DNA of 64,000 nt, from positions 1-64,000 of the forward strand of contig NZ_MAGO01000009.1 in NCBI RefSeq assembly GCF_001687335.1. Direction: 5' to 3'. Shown here one piece after another: positions 49,703-59,414 of this stretch. This DNA is from Dissulfuribacter thermophilus (GTDB lineage: Bacteria > Desulfobacterota > Dissulfuribacteria > Dissulfuribacterales > Dissulfuribacteraceae). Each line of letters begins with the position of its first letter. The first letter of the stretch is position 1. The notes below the pieces were generated by a model that was not told where the DNA came from, ran no database searches, and saw only the letters and a list, made by a program, of their open reading frames with translations. Position numbers and translations under genes: made by a program.

Positions 49703-51076
49703 ATGAAAAAGCTTGCTGTTCTAGGCATAGGCAAAAGCGGGATTTCTGCTGCTCGTTGGGCAGTCAAGATGGACTTTGAGTGCGTCTTGAGCGATAAAAG
49801 GCCCAAAGATCAATGGCCCAAAGACCTCCTCGAGTGGTGTGAGGCCAAAGGGGTCGTAGTGGATTTTGGGGAGCACAGTGAAGATAAAATATTGACCTCA
49901 GATGTGATCTGTCCTAGCCCAGGGATACCACATGACATTCCCATACTTGAGGAGGCAAGGCGCCTCAATATCCCCATTGTTGGTGAGGCTTGCCTTGGAG
50001 TAAGCCTTTGGAAGGGGCCAAAGATAGGTATTACCGGAACTAATGGTAAGACTACTGTAACCACCCTTGTGGGACAGATGTTGAAAGAGTCTGGTGTCCC
50101 AGTCTTTGTTGGGGGAAATATTGGTAATCCAATACTGGAACAGGTGGATTCCGTTCCTCCAGGCACAGTACTGGTTGCTGAGATTAGCAGTTTTCAGTTA
50201 GACCTTTTTCCATGGGAACGGGATAGTTATCAATTACCGCAACCAGTTTTCGATGTGGCGGTCCTCCTCAATGTTGCCCAGGATCACCTGGAACGATATG
50301 AGGACTTTGACGCATACGCCAAGAGCAAGGCTAGGATATTTCAGTTTCAGGACAGATCGGGGTGGGCCATAACAGGAGAAGATGAACTGGCACTGTTGAA
50401 GGGGCTAGGTGTGGTGCCTAAGGCAAGGACAATAGTGATTAAGTCCTCTAGTCTAGGCCCAAAGACCTCAGTGCTCACGATTATGTGGCCAGAGGGTGGG
50501 GAAGAAGACTATGACCTCAGTAAGGTCAATTTGCCAGGAGAACACAACATCTCTAACCTATATGCAGCCATTACCGCATCCAGGTTAATGGGGGCGAAGA
50601 TTTCGGTTATTCAAAGGGTTATAGAGAGATTTAAACTCCCTAAAAGCAGGCTTGAATTGGTGAAAACAGTAAAGGGTGTGAAGTTTATTAATGATTCTAA
50701 GGCGACGAATCTCCACGCCACCCTGGCCGCTATTAGATCTATTGATGCACCAATAGTTTTAATAGCCGGAGGCCTAGGAAAGGGACAGGACTTCAGTCTA
50801 TTAAGGGAACAAAACGTTCAAAATAGAGTAAAGGCGGCAGTACTAATGGGGAGTTCAGCAGAAGATCTGAAGCGTAGTTTAGGCAACGTGCCTTGTTTTT
50901 TGGTCAATGGGAAAGGTGATGGATGGCAGAAGATGGAAGAGGCAGTGAAACTTGCCTTTTCAAAAGCTGAAGATGGGGATGTGGTGCTATTGTCCCCAGC
51001 GTGTGCAAGTTTCGACCTTTTTGGCGGATATGAAGAAAGGGGTGAGGCCTTTAGAGATGCAGTCAAACGGCTCTAA
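49703..51076 (+). CDS. murD: UDP-MurNAc-L-alanine:D-glutamate ligase MurD
   Basis: About 457 aa. KKLAVLGIGKSGISAARWAV, CPSPGIPHDIPILEEARRLN, P-loop GITGTNGKTTVTTLVGQMLK (about 112-131), SSFQLDLFPWERDSYQL, LLNVAQDHLERYEDFDAY and LLSPACASFDLFGGYEERGE. It adds D-glutamate to UDP-MurNAc-L-Ala. I start at ATG 49703; a TTG at 49685 has AAAGGGA only 2 nt before it. In most bacteria ftsW would follow here, but the next gene, murG, starts 76 nt downstream. Confidence 0.95.
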   Translation: MKKLAVLGIGKSGISAARWAVKMDFECVLSDKRPKDQWPKDLLEWCEAKGVVVDFGEHSEDKILTSDVICPSPGIPHDIPILEEARRLNIPIVGEACLGVSLWKGPKIGITGTNGKTTVTTLVGQMLKESGVPVFVGGNIGNPILEQVDSVPPGTVLVAEISSFQLDLFPWERDSYQLPQPVFDVAVLLNVAQDHLERYEDFDAYAKSKARIFQFQDRSGWAITGEDELALLKGLGVVPKARTIVIKSSSLGPKTSVLTIMWPEGGEEDYDLSKVNLPGEHNISNLYAAITASRLMGAKISVIQRVIERFKLPKSRLELVKTVKGVKFINDSKATNLHATLAAIRSIDAPIVLIAGGLGKGQDFSLLREQNVQNRVKAAVLMGSSAEDLKRSLGNVPCFLVNGKGDGWQKMEEAVKLAFSKAEDGDVVLLSPACASFDLFGGYEERGEAFRDAVKRL

Positions 51077-51152
51077 CCCCATTACAATCAATCCTTTTAC
51101 TGGTAGCCCTGGCATGCTGTTTCAGATGCGTTACGGAGACTGCGAAGGCACA

Positions 51153-52307
51153 ATGTCTAGCCATAGAGCACCCGACAGCAATGCAGATGGGCTGGGCGGT
51201 GATCGTTTGTCAAATAGGCTTAACGTGGCCGTGGCAGGTGGCGGGACCGGAGGACATATCTTTCCTGGTGTCGCCATTCTAAGAGCGCTCGAGGCCTTGA
51301 GACCTCTCAATATCCTATGGATAGGAACTGGAAAAGAAGTGGAAAGACAGATCCTTGAATCGTTGACTATAGAGTATACAGAACTCAAGGTCCGGCCATT
51401 TCACGGAGCTGGATTGGGTAGTTTGATTAGGGCAATTACAACGCTACCCATTTCTATATCGAGGGCCCGTTCCATTTTGAAGGATTTCAATCCCAATGTA
51501 GTCCTTGGTATCGGTGGATATGTGGCGGGTCCAGTCATGATCGCTGCGAGAAGCCTCAATATACCACTTGTGATTCATGAACAAAATGTCATACCAGGCC
51601 TTACAAATCGTCTTGGAGCCAGATTTGCTCAAAAGATATTCATTAGTTTCAAGGGATCGCAGAGTTGGTTCCCTGGGGGCAAATCAATACTTACTGGAAA
51701 CCCCGTTAGAGAGGAGTTTTTAAAACTCAATAAACACGATGATGGCAAAGAGTATGCTTCAAGGCCAAAACACATACTGGTGATTGGCGGCAGTCAAGGG
51801 GCCAGGGCCATAAACAGGCTAGCCACATGTGCTTTAGCTATCCTTGCCAAATCAGGAATAGATCTGGAAGTCATTCATCAGACCGGTAAACAGGACCAGG
51901 AATATACTAGAAGGGTGTATAGAGAAGCTGGAATCAAGGCATCGGTATATGGATTCATCAATGATATGGCCAGTGCCTATGCCTGGGCAGATCTCGTGGT
52001 TTCTAGGGCAGGTGCTGGCACTTGTGCCGAGCTTTCAGTTACGGGGACACCGTCTATATTGATACCTTATCCTCATGCTGCCTCTAGCCACCAGGAGGCA
52101 AATGCCAAGGAGCTTGAAAGCTGTGGTGCATCTATTACATTCCGCGAAAACGAGGTGGGTCCAGAAAGACTTGCTTCAACAATTCAGGCCCTGTTGTTAG
52201 ATACTGAAAGGCTGAGCCAGATGAGGCAGGCTGCGAGATCCATTGCGCAGCCATACGCAGCGAAGACCATTGCAGAGCAAATTCTGAAGATTGTGGAGGA
52301 AGCGTAA
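51153..52307 (+). CDS. murG: UDP-GlcNAc:lipid I GlcNAc transferase MurG
   Basis: 384 aa. The start at ATG 51153 (GAAGG 5 nt upstream) leaves a 27-residue lead before the GT-B fold: NVAVAGGGTGGHIFPGVAIL (G-rich loop 1), PLVIHEQNVIPGLTNRLGAR, VIGGSQGARAINRLATCALA (UDP site), YAWADLVVSRAGAGTCAELS and PYPHAASSHQEANAKELES. It makes lipid II. A longer frame begins inside murD but would repeat nothing known. Lead residues SSHRAPDSNADGLGGDRLSN are low-complexity and probably unstructured. Confidence 0.95.
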   Translation: MSSHRAPDSNADGLGGDRLSNRLNVAVAGGGTGGHIFPGVAILRALEALRPLNILWIGTGKEVERQILESLTIEYTELKVRPFHGAGLGSLIRAITTLPISISRARSILKDFNPNVVLGIGGYVAGPVMIAARSLNIPLVIHEQNVIPGLTNRLGARFAQKIFISFKGSQSWFPGGKSILTGNPVREEFLKLNKHDDGKEYASRPKHILVIGGSQGARAINRLATCALAILAKSGIDLEVIHQTGKQDQEYTRRVYREAGIKASVYGFINDMASAYAWADLVVSRAGAGTCAELSVTGTPSILIPYPHAASSHQEANAKELESCGASITFRENEVGPERLASTIQALLLDTERLSQMRQAARSIAQPYAAKTIAEQILKIVEEA

Positions 52308-52312
52308 TTAGG

Positions 52313-53719
52313 ATGTACAGAAAGATTAGGAAACATCATATACATTTTGTAGGTATCGGCGGAATTGGAATGAGCGCTATTGCCAGCGTGTTGTTGGAAC
52401 TGGGCTATAAGGTCTCTGGATCGGATATTAGGCATTCGTCTACGATCCAGAGGTTAGTCAAACTGGGCGCTCATATTTCTATTGGACACAAACCAGAGAA
52501 TGTACACGGAGCAGACGTAGTAGTTACCTCCAGTGCTGTCTCAAAACAAAACCCTGAAGTATTGGAGGCAATGCGTGTTCAGATCCCCATCATCCCAAGG
52601 GCGCAGATGTTGGCAGAACTCATGCGTCTCAAGAGATTTGGTGTGGCAGTTTCAGGTACCCACGGTAAGACATCAACGACCTCAATGATTGGTGCTGTTC
52701 TTGAGGCAGCAAATATTGATCCAACCCTCATTATTGGAGGGCAGGTGAAGTCCCTGGGGACCAATGCCAGATGGGGAAGGGGTGAATTTTTAGTTGCTGA
52801 GGCAGATGAAAGTGACGGAAGTTTTCTATATCTCACCCCTTCGATTGCAGTAGTGACCAATATCGAAGAAGAACACCTGGATTATTATAAAGACCTTGAG
52901 CACATCAAACAGACATTTACTAACTTTTTGAAAAAGGTCCCTTTTTACGGAGCTGCAATAATCTGTGGGGATGATCCGAATCTCCTGGAATGTGCAAAAT
53001 TTATCAAGAAACGCACTATAACTTATGGTGTATCAGAGGGTAACTATATCCAGGCAAAGAATATCCAATACAAAGGCTATGGTTCAAGTTTTGAAGTGTG
53101 GAAAGATAATGAGTTTCTCGGAGACATCACCCTCAAGGTCCCAGGTCTACATAATGTGAGGAACAGCCTTGCAGCCATAGGGGTTGGCCTTGAATTAGAA
53201 TTACCCTTTGAGGTCATACGCAGTGGTCTTGAACGCTATAGAGGAGTGGGTAGGCGCTTTGAGATCCTGCTGGATACTGAAGAACTGACACTTGTTGATG
53301 ACTATGCACATCATCCAACAGAGATTCAGGCCACTCTCAAGGCAGCAAGGGCATGTTTTCCAGGAAGGCGGCTGGTAGTCCTATTTGAACCCCATCGATA
53401 CAGTAGGACCTTGGCATTGATGGACGCATTTCAAACGTGTTTTGATGAAGCAGATAGGTTGTATTTGACTGAAATTTATCCAGCAAGTGAGAAACCCATT
53501 GTAGGTATAACAGGAAGACGGTTGGCCTCTACAATCCAACAGAAATGGGGTGGTGAGGTCCAGTTTGTCCAAGATCCTTTTTTGCTACCGGAAAAGGTCA
53601 TGGAAGATATTAAGCCAGGAGATGTGATTCTAACTCTTGGCGCAGGAAACATGGGCAAGATTGGAAAGACGATTGCGGAGCTTGTAAATGAACAAAAGGC
53701 CATCAAGGCAACTATTTGA
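52313..53719 (+). CDS. murC: UDP-MurNAc:L-alanine ligase MurC
   Basis: 468 aa. HIHFVGIGGIGMSAIASVLL, VTSSAVSKQNPEVLEA, P-loop VSGTHGKTSTTSMIGAVLEA (about 110-129), LVAEADESDGSFLYLTPSIA, EEHLDYYKDL, and the C-domain DDYAHHPTEIQATLKAARAC, LFEPHRYSRTLALMDAFQTC. It is the first committed ligase of the stem peptide. It starts 5 nt after murG and overlaps murB by 32 nt. No unusual features. Confidence 0.97.
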   Translation: MYRKIRKHHIHFVGIGGIGMSAIASVLLELGYKVSGSDIRHSSTIQRLVKLGAHISIGHKPENVHGADVVVTSSAVSKQNPEVLEAMRVQIPIIPRAQMLAELMRLKRFGVAVSGTHGKTSTTSMIGAVLEAANIDPTLIIGGQVKSLGTNARWGRGEFLVAEADESDGSFLYLTPSIAVVTNIEEEHLDYYKDLEHIKQTFTNFLKKVPFYGAAIICGDDPNLLECAKFIKKRTITYGVSEGNYIQAKNIQYKGYGSSFEVWKDNEFLGDITLKVPGLHNVRNSLAAIGVGLELELPFEVIRSGLERYRGVGRRFEILLDTEELTLVDDYAHHPTEIQATLKAARACFPGRRLVVLFEPHRYSRTLALMDAFQTCFDEADRLYLTEIYPASEKPIVGITGRRLASTIQQKWGGEVQFVQDPFLLPEKVMEDIKPGDVILTLGAGNMGKIGKTIAELVNEQKAIKATI

Positions 53720-54701
53720 AAAAATATATACCCAGTTAAAGGGCATTCCAGATATTTGGGTGAAGAGGGATAGCAATCTCTCTTCGCTAACAACCTTCAA
53801 GATTGGAGGTGATGCAAGACTTTGGATTGCGCCCCTATCTGTGGATGCCTTGGTATCGTGCCTTGGGCTGCTAAAAGACAATGAGATTGACTTTCACATT
53901 CTAGGTGGGGGTAGCAATGTAATCATCTCTGACCATGGTGTTGATTGCGTTTTAGATACCAGGGGACTTGCCTGGATCAAGAGCATAGGTGAAGGACAGT
54001 ATGAAGTGGGGGCTGGATTCTCCCTTAAAAGATTAGTTGCCCTTTCAGTTAAGAATGGGTTAAGCGGCTGCGAGGGGCTTGCCGGCATCCCCGGGAGTGT
54101 AGGTGGGGCAATTGCAATGAATGCTGGGGGAAAAAACGTCGCCATTGGAGACTTGGTTACCCATTTACTTATTGCTGATTCAGGCGGTACAAGATGGATT
54201 CCCAGAGAAAAAGTGCAGTTTGGCTATAGAAAGTGCGTGATCGAAGACCGTTCCTTCAACTCAACACTCAACACCCAAAACTCAAAACTTTTAATGGAGC
54301 GTTCCTTCAACTCAACACTCAACACTCAAAACTCAAAACTTATCATTGCTGGGGCCAGGATTTCCCTGCAAAAATCAAGGGAACGAATAGTTAGGGATTA
54401 TGTTTTGTCTATAATGGATCGGCGAAAAAAGACACAGCCTTTAGGTAAACCCAGTGCCGGTTGCATATTTAAAAATCCTCGCTCCACCCCTGCTGGAAAA
54501 CTTATTGAGATGGCAGGGTTGAAGGGAATGCAATGTGGCGGGGCAGCTGTGTCTGTCAAACATGCCAATTTTATAGTGAACCTTGATAGAGCAAGGGCAC
54601 AGGATGTAGTTGATCTTATAAAACGTGTGAGGGAAAAGGTATTTGAGAATTTTAATGTCTTGTTGGAACCTGAGGTAAAAACTATGGGAGTGAGTCTTTG
54701 A
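53688..54701 (+). CDS. murB: UDP-N-acetylenolpyruvoylglucosamine reductase MurB, with in-frame repeat insertion
   Basis: 337 aa. FAD-domain segments LTTFKIGGDARLWIAPLSVD, ILGGGSNVIISDHGV, GLAGIPGSVGGAIAMNAGGK, FGYRKCVIED and, near the C terminus, PSAGCIFKNPRSTPAGKLIE with the catalytic Ser region. Between IED and IIAGARISL sit two copies of RSFNSTLNTQNSKLL-type sequence, absent from normal MurB, encoded by 51-nt tandem units at 54249-54345. The insert falls in a loop between family strands and keeps the frame, so the enzyme is probably still active. GGAG 7 nt before ATG 53688 supports the start. Confidence 0.93.
   Translation: MNKRPSRQLFEKIYTQLKGIPDIWVKRDSNLSSLTTFKIGGDARLWIAPLSVDALVSCLGLLKDNEIDFHILGGGSNVIISDHGVDCVLDTRGLAWIKSIGEGQYEVGAGFSLKRLVALSVKNGLSGCEGLAGIPGSVGGAIAMNAGGKNVAIGDLVTHLLIADSGGTRWIPREKVQFGYRKCVIEDRSFNSTLNTQNSKLLMERSFNSTLNTQNSKLIIAGARISLQKSRERIVRDYVLSIMDRRKKTQPLGKPSAGCIFKNPRSTPAGKLIEMAGLKGMQCGGAAVSVKHANFIVNLDRARAQDVVDLIKRVREKVFENFNVLLEPEVKTMGVSL
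54249..54345 (+). repeat. Two tandem 51-nt CTCAACACTC-type units inside murB
   Basis: Units begin at 54249 and 54300 with CGTTCCTTCAACTCAACACT and share AACTCAACACTCAACAC.C and AAAACTCAAAACTT. The same words make up the intergenic repeats at 11909-12008 and 32057-32155. 51 nt is divisible by three, so the MurB frame is kept. Confidence 0.85.
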
Positions 54702-55501
54702 AAGCTGTAAGGCAAACATACAGGAAGAAGACAAAGGCAAAAAAGACTGTTAGGCCACAGGTTCTGGTGGCTGTGCTCTTTATCGCCATTTTAATTGTTG
54801 GCGGAACGTATGGTATACGTCTGGGCTGGAAATGGTTGCACTCCACTCCCTTGTTTGCGGTTCAGGAAATTAAGATAAATGGGATAAATAGGGTCAAGAA
54901 ACAATGGGTGCTCCACGCCATTGATTTAAAGGACGGCGAGAACATACTGGGCCTAAAGAAGGAGGACATTAAAGAGCGTATTTTAGAGAATCCGTGGATA
55001 AAGTCTTTAAAAATTTCAACTGATTTCCCACATACCCTGGTGATAGACATCGTTGAAAGACGTGCAATAGCTTTCTTAAAGGACAGAGGTAAGACCTATC
55101 TATTGGATTCGGATGGCGAGATCTTTAAGGTTGCCGAGGGAAAGGAGGCAGATGGTCTGATAGAAATAGAGGGGATAAAAGCCTCTGGTAATGGTGACAG
55201 GACCATAAAATATGTAGGAACGTTTAAGGAGTTTGTGAGACTTGTAAATAAGCGTGGCAGGATACTTTGCGAAAGGAACATCAAATCTGTGGGATTTGAT
55301 GGAAAATCCATGGTGGTCACAACAAGGGGCTCTAGAATTCCCCTTGTGTTTTCCCTGGATCAGGGCTTGAAGGTCCAGTTTAAGAGGGCAGAATCAATAT
55401 TATTTCACCTTTACTCTTCGGGCAAATATAGGCATGTAAAGATTGTAAATCTTTCAGTAGGTAAGAACATGGCATTGGCTTTTATGGATAAGAGGGTATG
55501 A
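54698..55501 (+). CDS. ftsQ: Cell division protein FtsQ
   Basis: 267 aa. A basic cytoplasmic tail (RQTYRKKTKAKKTVRP), one membrane segment (VLVAVLFIAILIVGGTYGIR, residues about 23-42), then a POTRA domain (LFAVQEIKINGINRVKKQWV, then ENILGLKKEDIKERILENPW and TDFPHTLVIDIVERRAIAFL). The C-terminal beta domain ends KIVNLSVGKNMALAFM. FtsQ scaffolds FtsB/FtsL at the divisome. It starts at a TTG that overlaps the murB stop (TTGA). Confidence 0.93.
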   Translation: MKAVRQTYRKKTKAKKTVRPQVLVAVLFIAILIVGGTYGIRLGWKWLHSTPLFAVQEIKINGINRVKKQWVLHAIDLKDGENILGLKKEDIKERILENPWIKSLKISTDFPHTLVIDIVERRAIAFLKDRGKTYLLDSDGEIFKVAEGKEADGLIEIEGIKASGNGDRTIKYVGTFKEFVRLVNKRGRILCERNIKSVGFDGKSMVVTTRGSRIPLVFSLDQGLKVQFKRAESILFHLYSSGKYRHVKIVNLSVGKNMALAFMDKRV

Positions 55502-55502
55502 G

Positions 55503-56747
55503 ATGGGAGATATGAGTCGAATGGGCTCAACACCTGACAGTGATATAATCGTTGGTCTCGATATTGGCACAACCAAGATATGTGCCCTGGTTGGGGTGCT
55601 GACTGAAGACGGAGTTGAGGTTGTGGGAGTGGGAACCCACCCATCAGTAGGGCTACGAAAAGGGGTTGTGGTAAATATCGAGAGCACAGTCAATTCAATT
55701 CAGAGGGCCGTTGAAGAGGCCGAACTCATGGCTGGCTGTGAGATCTCACAGGTCTTGATAGGTATTGCAGGCAGCCACATTAAAGGGTTCAACAGTCATG
55801 GTGTCATTGCCATAAAGGGAGAGGAAGTCACAGAAGATGACGTAAATCGTGTGATCGAGGCTGCAAAGGCAGTGGCGATCCCTCTGGACAGAGAACTCAT
55901 TCATTGTCTTCCACAGGAATACATTGTAGACGATCAGGGCGGAATTTCAGACCCAGTTGGCATGACAGGGGTTCGACTTGAGGCCAAGGTTCACATTGTA
56001 ACTGGGGCAGTGACAGCAGCGCAAAATCTCATTAAGTGTGCCAATAGGGCTGGACTCGACGTAGAAGATATTGTGCTTCAACCTCTGGCCTCTGCTCATG
56101 CAACGCTTACCAGCGAGGAAAAGGACCTTGGTGTAGCGTTGATAGACTTTGGAGGTGGGACCACAGATCTGGCCATATTTACTGAAGGGACTATTAAACA
56201 TACTTCTGTCCTTGGACTCGGTGGCAACAATCTCACAAATGACATTGCAGTTGGATTAAGGACTCCAATGACAGAGGCGGAGAAAATAAAACTAAGATTT
56301 GGAAGTTGTCTAAGTTCCTATGTCAAGAAGGATGAGATGATAGAGGTGCCGAGTGTTGGGGGCAGAAAACCAAGACTCCTATCCCGACATATACTTGCAG
56401 AGATCTTGGAGCCGAGGGTTGAAGAGATACTATCACTGCTTGAACAGGAGATTAGGCGTACGGAATTCAAGGATCTTTTGGCCTCTGGGGTCGTGATTAC
56501 AGGGGGATCAGCGTTACTCCCTGGAATGGCCGAGATTGCAGACCAGATCTTTGATCTGCCGACCCGTATTGGCTTTCCAAAGGGCATCACTGGTCTCACT
56601 GATATTATAAACGGCCCTCAGTTTGCTACTGCTGTTGGATTGCTACTTCATGGTGCGAAAAAGGCCCCAAAAAGAAAATTCAGGATACGGGACAGGAATA
56701 TCTTTAACAGGGTGACCTCAAGAATGAAATCTTGGTTCAGGATTTGA
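55503..56747 (+). CDS. ftsA: Cell division protein FtsA
   Basis: 414 aa. Actin-like: IIVGLDIGTTKICALVGVLT (phosphate 1), VLIGIAGSHIKGFNSHGVIA (1C domain), ALIDFGGGTTDLAIFTEGTI (phosphate 2), VVITGGSALLPGMAEIADQI (adenosine) and a C-terminal amphipathic stretch NRVTSRMKSWFRI that anchors FtsZ to the membrane. It starts 1 nt after ftsQ. Sequence and length are normal. Confidence 0.97.
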   Translation: MGDMSRMGSTPDSDIIVGLDIGTTKICALVGVLTEDGVEVVGVGTHPSVGLRKGVVVNIESTVNSIQRAVEEAELMAGCEISQVLIGIAGSHIKGFNSHGVIAIKGEEVTEDDVNRVIEAAKAVAIPLDRELIHCLPQEYIVDDQGGISDPVGMTGVRLEAKVHIVTGAVTAAQNLIKCANRAGLDVEDIVLQPLASAHATLTSEEKDLGVALIDFGGGTTDLAIFTEGTIKHTSVLGLGGNNLTNDIAVGLRTPMTEAEKIKLRFGSCLSSYVKKDEMIEVPSVGGRKPRLLSRHILAEILEPRVEEILSLLEQEIRRTEFKDLLASGVVITGGSALLPGMAEIADQIFDLPTRIGFPKGITGLTDIINGPQFATAVGLLLHGAKKAPKRKFRIRDRNIFNRVTSRMKSWFRI

Positions 56748-56768
56748 TTAATTGATTGGAGGGTTGAG

Positions 56769-57986
56769 ATGAGCTTTGAATTTGTGGAATCTGATCTTTC
56801 TGCAAAGATTAGAGTAATAGGTGTAGGTGGTGGCGGCGGTAATGCCGTTAACAATATGATTGAATCCAATCTTAGAGGAGTAGATTTTATAGCTGCAAAT
56901 ACAGATGCCCAGGCCCTGGATCGCTCCAAGGCTGGGGTCAAGATTCAGCTCGGTAAAGGGCTTACTAAAGGCCTTGGAGCAGGGGCCAGGCCTGAGATCG
57001 GAAGAGAAGCAGCTGAAGAGAGTGCTGAAGAGGTGCGTGCTGCCCTTGAGGGAAGTGACATGGTCTTTATCACAGCTGGCATGGGAGGTGGAACTGGAAC
57101 AGGAGGGGCCCCTGTAATTGCGGAGATCAGTAAGGAGCTAGGGGCACTTACAGTGGCAGTGGTTACCAAGCCATTTCTGTTTGAGGGAAAGAGGCGTCGA
57201 GAGATCGCGGAACGCGGCCTCGAGGAGTTGAGGAAGGTAGTGGACACTATCATTACCATACCTAATGATAGGTTACGTAGCCTTGCAGATTCAAAGACGC
57301 CGTTTTTCCAGCTCTTCAAAAAGGCAGACGAAGTGCTCTATTACGCGGTAAGGGGTATCTCAGATCTAATCGTGGTGCAGGGCTATGTAAACGTCGATTT
57401 TGCCGATGTGAGGACAGTCATGTCAGAGATGGGGCTGGCATTGATGGGGACTGGCATGGCACGAGGAGAGAGACGTGCAATAGAGGCCGTTCGTATGGCA
57501 ATAGCCAATCCACTCCTAGAAGACATCACCATAAGTGGTGCAAGGGGAATATTGATGAATATTACTGCGAGCCCAGATACTCTTACGTGGGAAGAGGTCG
57601 AACAGGCCTCCACACTTATACACGATGAGGCCCATGAGGATGCGAACATAATTTGGGGAACAGTATTTGATGAGAGTATTGGAGATGAGATCAGGGTTAC
57701 AGTGATCGCTACTGGAATAGGAGGAGAGGCTGAACAGGCAGAGCCAATGGTGGTAAATGTAAAGTCCCAGAGGGAAAATGATGTCCATGGAGATCCAAGG
57801 GGATTGACTGACCAGGGCGTAAAGATATATACAACCCGGGACGAACCCAGTGTAATAAGAATAGATGACCTCAGAGGTGGGGTGGTCACCAGGAAAAAGA
57901 CAAACGAAGTCCCATTGAAAGGACTCGACGAAATAGATGAGGACGAGTTAGAGGTCCCTACTTTTTTGAGGAAAAAGGCAGACTAG
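56769..57986 (+). CDS. ftsZ: Cell division GTPase FtsZ
   Basis: 405 aa. [20 protein letters not shown], the tubulin signature [20 protein letters not shown] (about 103), [20 protein letters not shown] and the synergy-loop segment [21 protein letters not shown] variable linker of about 60 residues leads to the C-terminal tip [15 protein letters not shown], the site bound by FtsA/ZipA-type partners. GGAGGG 8 nt upstream sets the start. It is the last gene of the dcw cluster. Confidence 0.98.
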   Translation: MSFEFVESDLSAKIRVIGVGGGGGNAVNNMIESNLRGVDFIAANTDAQALDRSKAGVKIQLGKGLTKGLGAGARPEIGREAAEESAEEVRAALEGSDMVFITAGMGGGTGTGGAPVIAEISKELGALTVAVVTKPFLFEGKRRREIAERGLEELRKVVDTIITIPNDRLRSLADSKTPFFQLFKKADEVLYYAVRGISDLIVVQGYVNVDFADVRTVMSEMGLALMGTGMARGERRAIEAVRMAIANPLLEDITISGARGILMNITASPDTLTWEEVEQASTLIHDEAHEDANIIWGTVFDESIGDEIRVTVIATGIGGEAEQAEPMVVNVKSQRENDVHGDPRGLTDQGVKIYTTRDEPSVIRIDDLRGGVVTRKKTNEVPLKGLDEIDEDELEVPTFLRKKAD

Positions 57987-57987
57987 G

Positions 57988-58029
57988 GGCTAGGCAGCCC
58001 TTTGTATGTGTTCACAAAGGGCCCTAGCC
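57988..58029. terminator. Hairpin between ftsZ and convergent glmM
   Basis: GGCTAGG (57988-57994) pairs with CCTAGCC (58023-58029), and GCCCTTTGT (57997-58005) with ACAAAGGGC (58014-58022), around an 8-nt loop. Only CA separates the two helices on the left arm. It also encodes the last residues of GlmM. No long T-run follows, but its place between convergent genes suggests a two-way terminator. Confidence 0.6.
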
Positions 58030-59402
58030 ACCTCTGTTATGTAATCGTGGTCTTCTCCTTCCACCATGACCCTGATGACGGGTTCTGTCCCAGAGGGTCT
58101 TATCAAAATTCTGCCTCTGCCCTTAAATTCTTCCTCAAAAGACGACACCAGGTCTCCTAGGCCTGGTATTTCATGCACTGCCTTCCTCTCTCGTACCCTT
58201 ACATTTTCTAATACCTGGGGAAAACATTCCATGACCTTTGCCAGTTCAGAGAGAGGTCTTTCTGTAGTCTGCATAACAGATAAGACCTGGAGAGCAGCAA
58301 GTATGCCATCTCCAGTAGTAATGTGATCCATGAATATAAGATGCCCGCTTTGTTCGCCACCAAAGTTGTAGCCATTTTTACGCATTTCCTCGACAACGTA
58401 TCGATCTCCGACCTTTGTCCTCACGAGCCTTGCTCCCATTGAAGAAAGGGCGAGTTCTAGCCCCATATTACTCATGACAGTTGCCACAACGGTATTTTTA
58501 TTGAGATTACCCTGTTCCATTAAATACTTGGCACAGATGGCCATGATGTGATCACCATCAACGACCTTGCCCTTTTCATCTATTATTATGACCCGATCGC
58601 CATCACCATCAAAGGCAACCCCGATGTGTGCGTCATATTCCTGAACTGCATTTCTTAAGGGACCCAGGCATAGGGCACCGCAGCCCTCGTTTATGTTGGT
58701 TCCATTGGGACTTACACCTATTTTTATGACCCTAGCCCCTAGCTCTTCAAAAACCTGAGGTGCAACTTTATAGGTGGCACCATTTGCACAGTCTATTACC
58801 ATTTTGATGCCATCGAGGGTGAGGTGCCTTGGGAAGGTATTTTTTAGAAATACGATGTAGCGTCCTGGGGCATCGTCTATTCTAAAGGCCTTACCAACAT
58901 CTGTTCCAGTTGGCCTCATACATTTGGAAAATAGGCCTGAATCCTGTCCTATGAATTCTGTGCCACGGTGTCGTTGCTCTTTTGAGGAGTCTTCTAGAAT
59001 CTTTATCAGATTTTCTATGTCATCTTCTATATCGTCTGGCAGCTTAAAGCCATCTCCAGAAAAAATCTTTATTCCGTTGTCATCGAAGGGATTGTGCGAT
59101 GCAGATATGACAACTCCTGCATCTGCCCTCATGTTGGCAGTGAGAAAGGCAATTGCTGGTGTGGGCATTGGGCCAACAAGAAGGGCATCAACACCCATTG
59201 AACATATTCCAGACACCAGCGCATTTTCAAACATGTAGCCCGAAATCCTGGTATCCTTTCCAATGAGTATCTTCCGGTGCTTAACTCCATTTTCTCTGAA
59301 GAGGCATGCCACTGCCTGGCCAATCCTTAAGGCAATATCCACCGTCATTGGGTAGATGTTTGCCTTTCCCCTAACACCATCCGTTCCAAAAAGCCTTGCC
59401 AT
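57990..59402 (-). CDS. glmM: Phosphoglucosamine mutase GlmM
   Basis: 470 aa. [20 protein letters not shown], active Ser in [20 protein letters not shown], the metal site [14 protein letters not shown], and [30 protein letters not shown] lies just before ATG 59402. Between the second and third family blocks an extra stretch of about 20 residues ([20 protein letters not shown]) precedes [20 protein letters not shown]. It makes glucosamine-1-phosphate for UDP-GlcNAc. It follows cdaR as in the Firmicutes cdaA-cdaR-glmM operon. Confidence 0.95.
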   Translation of the reverse strand: MARLFGTDGVRGKANIYPMTVDIALRIGQAVACLFRENGVKHRKILIGKDTRISGYMFENALVSGICSMGVDALLVGPMPTPAIAFLTANMRADAGVVISASHNPFDDNGIKIFSGDGFKLPDDIEDDIENLIKILEDSSKEQRHRGTEFIGQDSGLFSKCMRPTGTDVGKAFRIDDAPGRYIVFLKNTFPRHLTLDGIKMVIDCANGATYKVAPQVFEELGARVIKIGVSPNGTNINEGCGALCLGPLRNAVQEYDAHIGVAFDGDGDRVIIIDEKGKVVDGDHIMAICAKYLMEQGNLNKNTVVATVMSNMGLELALSSMGARLVRTKVGDRYVVEEMRKNGYNFGGEQSGHLIFMDHITTGDGILAALQVLSVMQTTERPLSELAKVMECFPQVLENVRVRERKAVHEIPGLGDLVSSFEEEFKGRGRILIRPSGTEPVIRVMVEGEDHDYITEVARALCEHIQRAA

Positions 59403-59414
59403 ATCCACCTCCAA

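Noticed and set aside
50952-51152. Longer MurG from an ATG inside murD
   Set aside because: The extra residues are a shadow of murD. ATG 51153 has GAAGG at good spacing and yields a MurG of ordinary length.
54249-54345. CRISPR array
   Set aside because: The two 51-nt units are tandem, nearly identical throughout and without spacers; there are no cas genes in the window.
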